The notes under the pieces are model-generated. The model was given only the letters and a program-made list of their open reading frames with translations. It ran no database searches and was not told the origin of the DNA. Below, piece after piece: positions 5,025 through 10,757 of a stretch of DNA of 10,757 nucleotides. Numbering within the stretch: the first letter of the stretch is position 1; every line of letters starts with the position of its first letter. The stretch lies in contig JAFQOC010000107.1 of the NCBI GenBank assembly GCA_017420845.1, positions 1-10,757 on the forward strand. The letters are read 5' to 3'. The position numbers and the translations under genes are program-made. The DNA comes from Clostridia bacterium (lineage in GTDB: Bacteria; Bacillota; Clostridia; Oscillospirales; CAG-272).

Positions 5025-6281
5025 TTAGTCTTTCCACCTGAGGGCCTCTTTAATCAGCACCTCGCGGGTATTTTTCTCAGGATTCTCCCAGACCGCCTCC
5101 AGAAGGTCGCGGAGGATGTCCTGCAGAAGCCGCCCGGGCTTGAAGCCAAGGGCTATGAGGTCTTTGCCGTCAATGTCCAGATCGGAAATGTAGACGGGCT
5201 CGTTGCTTTCGATAGAGGCCTTGACCAGCTCCGCCAGCTCCACGGCGGCGGTGTCTCCGCGAGCGGCGCGGACGGCCAGGGCGGGGAGGGTGTTCTCTCC
5301 CAGCCCGTGACGCCACCGACGGGCGCAAAGGGCGTCGGGGCGGAGGGTTCTGATGTAGGAGCAGGTGATGGCCAGGATGTTCTTGCGGACTGCGTTGGGC
5401 AGGCGGAGCCCCGCGAGATTCTCCTCTACCCCGTCATAGTCCATTTCCCACAAAAGGCAAGCCATGCGGACCGTGAAATCCGCGGGCAGAGAGGAGAGAT
5501 CGCCTGTGCCCATGGGGGAGATGCCACGGGGGAGGACGTAGGGCAGAAGCCCCGTGTCGGAGAGCAGTTGAATTCCCCGCTCGGGCTCGGGGGAGGTGAG
5601 GATCTTTTGGAACTCTTCGCTGATCCGCTCCCGGGAGATGCGTGCCAGTCCCTCGGCTCGACGGCAGATGGCGGCGTAGGTATTCTCCTCAATCGCGAAG
5701 CCCAGCTTGACCGCGAAGCGCACTCCGCGCATGAGCCGCAGGGCGTCCTCGGTGAAGCGGGTGTCGGGGTCGCCCACGGCGCGGATGATGCCGCTCTTCA
5801 GATCCTCCTGCCCGCCGAAAAGGTCAAGGACGGTCAGGCTCTCTTCTGTTCGGGTCAATGCCATGGCGTTGACCGTCAATGCCATGGCATTGACGGTGAA
5901 ATCTCTGCGGGAGAGGTCGTCCTCGATCAGCCCCGTGAAGGCCACGGTATCCGGGTGGCGACCGTCGGTATAGCCTCCCTCGGTACGGCAGGTGGTGCAC
6001 TCGATCATCTCGTAGGGGCCGTCTCGGTCGGTGGCGTCGCCGCTGAGGGGTACAAGGACGGTGACGGTACCGTGCTTGAGTCCCGTAGGTACGGTTCGGT
6101 AGCCTGCGTCGTGGCAGAGGGCCATGGTGTCGTGGGGGTGAGTGGTGACCGCCACGTCCCAGTCATGGGGAGGGATACCCATAAGGGTGTCCCGCACGCA
6201 ACCGCCCACGGGATAGGCAGCCTCGCCGTGGGAAGCGAAGAGGGCGAGCAGGGGGGTGAGGTAGGAGGGGATAGAGGGCAT
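5025..6281 (-). CDS. cca: CCA tRNA nucleotidyltransferase / poly(A) polymerase family (class II)
   Basis: The product has 418 residues, starting at ATG 6279-6281 with AAAGGAG 6 bases upstream. It adds or repairs the 3' CCA of tRNAs from CTP and ATP in the cytoplasm. The family signs are clear: YPVGGCVRDTLMG at 23-35, the catalytic carboxylates D40-W-D42, RRDFTVNA at 125-132 (nucleotide recognition), a DLFGG turn at 153-157, EDALRLMRGVRFA at 178-190 and the C-terminal ISDLDIDGKDLIALGFKPGR block near 365-385. Length is normal for the family. One oddity is a second TVNAMAL heptad (136-142) inserted right after the RRDxxxNA motif by a 21-bp tandem duplication. It is second in an operon, 33 bases after the YgjV-family gene. 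A poly(A) polymerase role cannot be excluded, because the tRNA next door already encodes CCA. Confidence 0.92.
   Translation of the reverse strand: MPSIPSYLTPLLALFASHGEAAYPVGGCVRDTLMGIPPHDWDVAVTTHPHDTMALCHDAGYRTVPTGLKHGTVTVLVPLSGDATDRDGPYEMIECTTCRTEGGYTDGRHPDTVAFTGLIEDDLSRRDFTVNAMALTVNAMALTRTEESLTVLDLFGGQEDLKSGIIRAVGDPDTRFTEDALRLMRGVRFAVKLGFAIEENTYAAICRRAEGLARISRERISEEFQKILTSPEPERGIQLLSDTGLLPYVLPRGISPMGTGDLSSLPADFTVRMACLLWEMDYDGVEENLAGLRLPNAVRKNILAITCSYIRTLRPDALCARRWRHGLGENTLPALAVRAARGDTAAVELAELVKASIESNEPVYISDLDIDGKDLIALGFKPGRLLQDILRDLLEAVWENPEKNTREVLIKEALRWKD
5854..5895. repeat. Tandem duplication of a 21-bp palindromic unit inside cca
   Basis: Units 5854-5874 and 5875-5895 match except at their last bases and one internal G/A. 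The second contains a perfect 20-base palindrome (5875-5894, GTCAATGCCA and its complement); the first is the same with one mismatch. The duplication is in frame and adds seven residues. Confidence 0.9.
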
Positions 6282-6314
6282 GGCGGTCTCCTTTCTTGTG
6301 AGTTGGAGCAGGGA

Positions 6315-6863
6315 TCAGCGGGCGAATCTTTTCTCTCGGTGGACGCGGATATAGTAGATTCCAATGGACACCAGATTGAAACACTCGGTCAGAATCCCCG
6401 CGAAGGAAAGGGTGAATACGTTGTAGATGATCCAGAAGGGGGAAATGACTGTCAGCTGGGTGATGCGGATGGTGTTGGAGTTCTTGGTCCACATACAGCC
6501 GATGCAGGCGAAGTTGGCCACGGTAGGAAGGAGGGCGATGAGACGACCGGGGTAGGTCAGAATGGCTACTACGGTGGAGATCGCGCAAAGTCCTGCCAAC
6601 ACCATGGGGGAGAGCAGGGTTTTCCGCTTCTCGGACAGGGCCAGAATTCCGCGGAAAAGAAGACCCACGGCGTTCTGGGTCATGCCCGCGTAGGCCGCGG
6701 CGTCGCCGTTGAGACCCAGAAACAGGTAATGAAGAATGAAGAACAGGCAAGCGCAGACCTGCACGACGCACAGGCGGGCGGGCTTCTTGCATTGGAAGGA
6801 GAGGACGATCAGGCCCATGGCGCAAAGGCCCCAGATCTGGCCCAGAACGAAGAGAGGACTCAT
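6315..6863 (-). CDS. YgjV-family inner membrane protein
   Basis: The product has 182 residues. I start it at ATG 6861-6863 (MSPLFVLGQIWGL) rather than an upstream in-frame ATG, because the later one has AAGGAG 6 bases upstream (the same AAGGAGACCGCC leader as the following cca gene) and lies inside the transcript predicted from the 6895-6923 promoter. The protein is almost entirely hydrophobic, with about six membrane segments and short charged loops (KKPAR, SEKRK, WTKNSNT) and a basic C-terminus (REKRFAR). Length and layout match the YgjV/Imp family (PF10688), which has no known biochemical function. It is first in a two-gene operon with cca, separated by 33 bases, with no known functional tie between them. 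The family call rests on my recognition of the pattern. Confidence 0.75.
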   Translation of the reverse strand: MSPLFVLGQIWGLCAMGLIVLSFQCKKPARLCVVQVCACLFFILHYLFLGLNGDAAAYAGMTQNAVGLLFRGILALSEKRKTLLSPMVLAGLCAISTVVAILTYPGRLIALLPTVANFACIGCMWTKNSNTIRITQLTVISPFWIIYNVFTLSFAGILTECFNLVSIGIYYIRVHREKRFAR

Positions 6864-6894
6864 GGCGGTCTCCTTGTTGGTAGGATTGGCTTTT

Positions 6895-6923
6895 ATTATA
6901 GCATAAACCGAAAATTTTGTAAA
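6895..6923 (-). promoter_or_regulatory. Promoter of the ygjV-like/cca operon
   Basis: On the minus strand: -35 TTTACA (6918-6923), 17-base spacer, -10 TATAAT (6895-6900) with extended TGC. The start would fall near 6888, giving a leader of about 25 bases. Confidence 0.85.
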
Positions 6924-6953
6924 GGGCAAAATGCCGAAATTGTTCTCTCCGCA

Positions 6954-6982
6954 TTGACATACCGAACTTCATGTGATACAAT
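6954..6982 (+). promoter_or_regulatory. Promoter of the DUF3737 gene
   Basis: -35 TTGACA (6954-6959), 17-base spacer, -10 TACAAT (6977-6982) with extended TGA. It is divergent from, and 30 bases away from, the operon promoter at 6895-6923. The leader of about 88 bases holds a TGCC-GCAA-GGCA tetraloop hairpin (7002-7013). Confidence 0.85.
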
Positions 6983-7076
6983 GGATGCGTACTTCTGATT
7001 TTGCCGCAAGGCACCTCTCTTGCAGGACAGCGGCCGCCTTCGCGACAACCCAAATTTTTCAGAAAAGGATATTTCC

Positions 7077-7958
7077 ATGAATCCCACCATGACCGATCTC
7101 GCCCGTACCCTTTACGAAAGTCTTACCCTGGATGAGGAGCGTGCCCTCTACGGCATCACCCACGCTACGGTCAAGAATTGCCTTTTTGACGGCCCTGCCG
7201 ACGGGGAATCCGCCTTGAAGGAGGCCTCGGATATCGCCGTCGAGGACTGCGACTTTCACCTCCGCTACCCCTTTTGGCACGTCCATGGAGGACGCGTAAC
7301 GGGCTGTACCCTCACCGACACCTGCCGCGCCGCCATCTGGTACGCCGCCGATATGGCCATTGAGAGCAGTACCCTCGGGGGCATCAAGGCCCTTCGCGAG
7401 TGCGACCGTATGACCCTGACCGACTGCGACGTGGACTCTGCCGAGTTTGGCTGGCTCTGCCGCGGCGTTACGCTGACCGACTGCCGCGTGAAGGGGGAAT
7501 ACCCCTTCTTCATGACTCGCGGACTCCACCTCAAGGGTGTGGAGCTGAAGGGCAAATACTCCTTCCAGTACGTGGAGGATTGCACGGTCACCGACTCGCA
7601 TCTGGATACCAAGGACGCCTTCTGGCACGCGAAAAACGTCACGGTCGTGGACAGCACCGTGAAGGGGGAATACCTGGGCTGGTACTCCGAGGGGCTGACC
7701 CTGGTTCGCTGCCGCATTGAGGGCACCCAGCCCCTGTGCTACTGCAAGAGCCTTACCCTCATCGACTGTGAGATGGTGGGCTGTGCCCTGGCCTTTGAGA
7801 ACAGCGCCGTTACCGCCACCGTGCGAGGCCCTGTGGACAGCATCAAGAGCCCCGCGTCGGGCCGCATCGAGGTGGACTCGGTGGGGGAGATCGTCTACGA
7901 GCGAGCCCCCGTGGACGGACAGGGGTGCGAGATCCTGGTGAGGAAGAACGAGGGATAG
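7077..7958 (+). CDS. DUF3737 family protein, right-handed beta-helix
   Basis: The product has 293 residues. The start is ATG 7077 (MNPTMTDL), with AAGGA 7 bases upstream; the upstream in-frame ATG at 7020 has no RBS. The chain is built of about 20-residue rungs, each with a V/L-T-x-C/S-x-V/L pattern (VKNCLFDG, VEDCDFHL, LTDCDVDS, LTDCRVKG, VTDSHLDT, LVRCRIEG, LIDCEMVG), as in a pectate-lyase-like parallel beta-helix. Family landmarks I recognise are GESALKEA, LRYPFWHV, GGIKALREC, KYSFQYVEDC, DTKDAFWHA, GEYLGWYSEGL and GTQPLCYC, and they identify DUF3737 (PF12541). There is no signal peptide, so it is probably cytoplasmic. No activity is established for the family; carbohydrate binding is suggested only by the fold and the downstream mannosidase. 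Confidence 0.9.
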   Translation: MNPTMTDLARTLYESLTLDEERALYGITHATVKNCLFDGPADGESALKEASDIAVEDCDFHLRYPFWHVHGGRVTGCTLTDTCRAAIWYAADMAIESSTLGGIKALRECDRMTLTDCDVDSAEFGWLCRGVTLTDCRVKGEYPFFMTRGLHLKGVELKGKYSFQYVEDCTVTDSHLDTKDAFWHAKNVTVVDSTVKGEYLGWYSEGLTLVRCRIEGTQPLCYCKSLTLIDCEMVGCALAFENSAVTATVRGPVDSIKSPASGRIEVDSVGEIVYERAPVDGQGCEILVRKNEG

Positions 7959-7961
7959 CTC

Positions 7962-7990
7962 TTGATGGATCCCTCGCCTCGTGATACAAT
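7962..7990 (+). promoter_or_regulatory. Promoter of the alpha-mannosidase gene
   Basis: -35 TTGATG (7962-7967), 17-base spacer, -10 TACAAT (7985-7990) with extended TGA. It starts 4 bases after the DUF3737 stop codon. No terminator separates the genes, so the mannosidase may also be read from the upstream promoter. Confidence 0.75.
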
Positions 7991-8050
7991 CCACGGTACA
8001 ACAAGAGAATAGAAATCCCGCGGCTATGCCGCCGAAAGGAATTCCAGGCC

Positions 8051-10606
8051 ATGAAAAAAACACTACACGTCATTCCTCATTCCCACTGGGACAGAGAATG
8101 GTATCTTCCCTTTGAAAAGCACCGCGTCCGCCTTGTAGAGCTCTTTGACGCTCTGATCGACACCATGGAGCAAAACCCCGACTATACCTACTACCACATG
8201 GACGGCCAGTACGTGGTCATCGACGACTATCTGGAGATCAAGCCCCACATGCGGGATCGCCTTCTTGCTTTGGTTCGCGCGGGGCGTATTCAGGTGGGAC
8301 CCTGGTACGTGCTGCAGGACGAATATCTTACCTCGGGAGAGGCCAACGTCCGCAACATGCTTTACGGCATCAAGCTCTGCCGTGAGATCGGAGCTGAGCC
8401 CGTGGAGACAGGCTATTTCCCCGACTCCTTTGGAAATATCTCTCAGGCGCCCCAGATCGTGCGGGGCTTCGGCTTTGACAACGCCGTGTTCGGCCGCGGC
8501 ATCAACGACGTGGGCTCAGACAATCAGATCATCAAGCAAAGCGGCATCACCACCAGCGAGCTGATCTGGCGGGGCGCTGACGGCTCCGAGGTCATAGGCG
8601 TGCTGTTTGCCAATTGGTATCACAACGCCATGGAGCTCCCCGCCGATCCCGATGCCCTTCGGGAAAGGCTGGCGGCCATCGTGGCTTCCACCTCCCGCTT
8701 TGCCTTGACCCCCCATCTGCTGGGCATGAACGGCTGTGACCATCAGCCCGTCCAGACCAATCTGCACGAGGTCATCGCCCTGGCAGGAAAGGTGCAGGAC
8801 GAGGTGACCGTCAAGCAGTCCAATTTCAAGGACTACGTGGATGCCATCCGCCCCTACAGGGATACCTTCCCCGTGTACGAGGGGGAGATGAACGGCCAGC
8901 TGGCCACAGGCTCCTTCCCCCTGATCAGCACCTCCTCCTCCCACGTGGACATCAAGCAGAAGAACCTGTACACCCAGCATCTTCTGGAGCGAATCACCGA
9001 GCCCACCGCCCTGCTTTCCATGCTCCACGGCGGGCAGTACCCTTCGGAGCTCTTGCTGTACGCCTGGAAGAAGCTCATGCAGAACCACCCCCACGACTCC
9101 ATCTGCTCCTGCTCCTGCGACGAGGTCTACGAGGAAATGAAGGCCCGCTTCGCCAAGGCCGCCGCCTGCGGGGAGGAGCTTCGTGACGGTGCGCTGGACT
9201 ATTTGGTCGCCGCTGTGGATACCTCCGCCGTGGACGGTGATGCCGCCATTGTGGTGCTGTCCCTGGAGCCCAACCGATCGGTTTTGACCGTCAAGGCCAA
9301 CGTGGACTTCGATCTGACCGATACCGCCACCGAGATTGCCGTCTGCGACGAGCAGGGCAGGCAAGTGCCCGCCAAGATTACCTACATCGCCAACCAATTC
9401 ACGTATACCCTCCCCAAGGATCGTTTCCGCCAGCCCCGCTACGTGAACCGCTTCGCCGTGGAGATGCAGGTGGAGACTTCGGGTATTGGCTACCGGGTGT
9501 TCACGGTCAAGAAGCAGACTCCTGCAGGCAAGACTGCCGTGAGCCATACCGAAAATTCCATGGAAAACGAATTTTTGGCCGTGAAATTCAATACCAACGG
9601 CACCGTGGACGTCACCGACAAGCGGAGCGGACAAGTCTACGCCGGCCAGAATCTCTTTGAGGATACCCGGGATCACGGTGACCTCTACAACTACTGGCAG
9701 GCCAAGGGCGACGTGGCCGTGACCACGGCTGACGCCGAGGCAGAGATTTCCCTCTACGACGCCACTCCTTGGTCGGTCACCTTCAAGGTGGCTGTTCCCA
9801 TGGCCATTGATGCCAATATCACCACCTTCGTTACCCTGTCCGATAAGGTCGCCCGGGTGGATTTCCGAACCGTGGTGGCCAACCGCGCGGAAAACCACCG
9901 TCTTCGCGCCCTGTTCCCCGCAGACATCGACACCCGCTATTCCTTTGCTGACGGTCAGTTTGACGTGGTACGCCGAAATATTCAGCCTTCCGAAATCTGG
10001 CAGAATCCCTGCAATTCCCACCGCGCTCAGGCCTTTGCCGGGTTGGAATCCGAGGTCAGCACCCAGGGGCTCATGGTAGCCAATCGGGGCCTCCACGAGT
10101 ACGAGGTGCTGCGCGACGGACGCAATACCCTCGCCGTCACCCTTCTCCGCGCCGTGGGTCAGATCGGCGACTGGGGTGTATTCCCCACGCCCCTGGGACA
10201 GAAGATGGGTACCTGGACGCTGGAGTATTCCCTGATTCCCTACGACGCATCCCGCCGCGCTGAGGCGTATCGGGAGGGCTACACCTTTGCCTACCCCTCG
10301 GTGGTGGCCGTGGGCACGACCAAGCACGAAGGAAGCCTTCCCGCCGCCGCCGAATACGTTCGCTTTGACAGCGAGTATATCCGCATGACCGCCTTTAAGA
10401 AGGCCGAGGATCGGGACAGCGCCATCCTGCGCCTGTTCAACACCACCGCCGAGACGGTGACTCTGACCTTGGAGATCTCTCCCCTTTTCAAAAAAGCGTG
10501 GCTCACCAACCTGGCTGAGGAGAGGCAGGGCGAGCCGGATATGACCGACGGCAAGATCCGACTGGAGATCCCCGCCAAGAAGATTTTGACGGTGGAGCTG
10601 CTGTAA
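8051..10606 (+). CDS. GH38 alpha-mannosidase
   Basis: The product has 851 residues, starting at an ATG with AAAGGA 10 bases upstream. It hydrolyses terminal alpha-mannosides with retention, using a zinc ion. The N-terminal GH38 catalytic domain shows HSHWDREW (10-17, zinc ligands H12 and D14), GYFPDSFGN (121-129, nucleophile D125), GMNGCDHQPV (225-234) and NHPHDS (345-350, H348 the expected zinc ligand before D349). A helical mid-domain and the C-terminal beta-sandwich domains follow to the end, the full family length. No signal peptide is present, so it acts in the cytoplasm on imported mannosides, possibly MngB-like substrates such as mannosylglycerate; the exact substrate is not decided by sequence. 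It has its own promoter after the DUF3737 gene and a strong terminator. Codons end mostly in G or C, unlike the left part of the window. Confidence 0.95.
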   Translation: MKKTLHVIPHSHWDREWYLPFEKHRVRLVELFDALIDTMEQNPDYTYYHMDGQYVVIDDYLEIKPHMRDRLLALVRAGRIQVGPWYVLQDEYLTSGEANVRNMLYGIKLCREIGAEPVETGYFPDSFGNISQAPQIVRGFGFDNAVFGRGINDVGSDNQIIKQSGITTSELIWRGADGSEVIGVLFANWYHNAMELPADPDALRERLAAIVASTSRFALTPHLLGMNGCDHQPVQTNLHEVIALAGKVQDEVTVKQSNFKDYVDAIRPYRDTFPVYEGEMNGQLATGSFPLISTSSSHVDIKQKNLYTQHLLERITEPTALLSMLHGGQYPSELLLYAWKKLMQNHPHDSICSCSCDEVYEEMKARFAKAAACGEELRDGALDYLVAAVDTSAVDGDAAIVVLSLEPNRSVLTVKANVDFDLTDTATEIAVCDEQGRQVPAKITYIANQFTYTLPKDRFRQPRYVNRFAVEMQVETSGIGYRVFTVKKQTPAGKTAVSHTENSMENEFLAVKFNTNGTVDVTDKRSGQVYAGQNLFEDTRDHGDLYNYWQAKGDVAVTTADAEAEISLYDATPWSVTFKVAVPMAIDANITTFVTLSDKVARVDFRTVVANRAENHRLRALFPADIDTRYSFADGQFDVVRRNIQPSEIWQNPCNSHRAQAFAGLESEVSTQGLMVANRGLHEYEVLRDGRNTLAVTLLRAVGQIGDWGVFPTPLGQKMGTWTLEYSLIPYDASRRAEAYREGYTFAYPSVVAVGTTKHEGSLPAAAEYVRFDSEYIRMTAFKKAEDRDSAILRLFNTTAETVTLTLEISPLFKKAWLTNLAEERQGEPDMTDGKIRLEIPAKKILTVELL

Positions 10607-10619
10607 ATCCTTATATGCA

Positions 10620-10660
10620 AAAATCCCCCGCCGCGAAAACGCGGCGGGGGATTTTCATTT
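10620..10660. terminator. Strong bidirectional terminator
   Basis: Bases 10620-10635 and 10640-10655 form a 16-bp perfect stem (CCCCCGCCGCG core flanked by AAAAT/ATTTT) around an AAAA loop. ATTTTCATTTT follows on the plus strand and ATTTTTGC on the minus strand. It closes the mannosidase gene and would also stop a gene arriving from the right. Confidence 0.92.
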
Positions 10661-10741
10661 TAGGTTTAGTGCTCGGCGCAAAACTGCAAGGTAATGAATC
10701 AGCCGGTCTTCAAATTGCGGTTTATCGGTGAGTTTGAACAT
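10655..10741 (-). CDS. Possible 28-residue small ORF at the window edge
   Basis: On the minus strand ATG 10739-10741 opens a 28-codon frame (MFKLTDKPQFEDRLIHYLAV, then LRRALNLK) that ends at TGA 10655-10657, inside the terminator arm. The peptide would be amphipathic and helical. No good RBS is seen, and a stop codon lies just upstream in frame, so it is not the tail of a longer gene in this frame. Another minus frame is also open from the edge to 10699. The bidirectional terminator suggests that some minus-strand gene ends here, but this ORF is weak evidence for it. Confidence 0.2.
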   Translation of the reverse strand: MFKLTDKPQFEDRLIHYLAVLRRALNLK

Positions 10742-10757
10742 TCACGTTCCGCTCGCA

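Noticed and set aside
4926..6998. 690-residue plus-strand ORF
   Set aside because: It is antisense to the clear cca and YgjV-like genes and runs through the tRNA promoter; Gly/Val/His-rich shadow composition, no RBS.
6163..7053. 296-residue minus-strand ORF
   Set aside because: Out of frame with the YgjV-like and cca genes; Arg/Pro/Ser-rich shadow composition.
7059..8063. 334-residue minus-strand ORF
   Set aside because: Antisense to the DUF3737 gene, which has family motifs, promoter and RBS.
8516..10327. 603-residue minus-strand ORF
   Set aside because: Shadow of the GH38 mannosidase, caused by GC-rich third codon positions; Gly/Val/His-rich with no recognisable domain.
1..10757. CRISPR array or a complete defence or conjugation system
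   Set aside because: No regularly spaced repeats and no cas, nuclease, relaxase, integrase or transposase gene is visible on either strand.

Overview
The window looks like chromosomal DNA of a Gram-positive Clostridia-type bacterium, probably a gut anaerobe. The evidence is a Clostridial lipoprotein family with a Cys-rich C-x4-C-D-H-x4-C motif, strong AGGAGG-type ribosome binding sites, and consensus sigma-A promoters that repeatedly carry an extended TGn -10 box. Every assignment comes from reading the sequence and the translations; no database was searched.

Region 1 (1-4600) looks like accessory DNA, with mixed or AT-leaning codon use. It holds the 3' end of one lipoprotein gene and a complete paralogue of it in tandem. 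A 417-base gap with a terminator, a long inverted repeat and a perfect dyad follows. Then comes an XRE-type HTH/TPR regulator with its own promoter and a candidate operator, ending in two terminators. A convergent minus-strand gene codes for a small sigma-70-region-4-like HTH protein. Its upstream region contains hairpins and a repeated 10-mer.

Region 2 (4450-4935) is dense in RNA signals. On the minus strand a near-perfect promoter drives tRNA-Gln(CUG), whose CCA is encoded. Next come a 19-bp perfect hairpin, a 114-nt tRNA-like sequence that repeats the tRNA 3' end (including CCA) but has a distorted T-loop and GC-rich insertions, and a Rho-independent terminator. A consensus plus-strand promoter points into this cluster from the other side. 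Base composition and gene type change here, so the tRNA may mark the edge of an island.

Region 3 (5025-7000) is GC-rich and looks like core genome. A minus-strand operon runs from a YgjV-family membrane protein to a CCA-adding/poly(A) polymerase-family nucleotidyltransferase. The latter carries a 21-bp in-frame tandem duplication, made of near-palindromic units, immediately after its RRDxxxNA motif.

Region 4 (6950-10660) runs on the plus strand, divergently from region 3. It holds a DUF3737 right-handed beta-helix protein and a GH38 alpha-mannosidase, each with its own promoter, closed by a strong bidirectional terminator. The last 100 bases hold at most a tiny minus-strand ORF.
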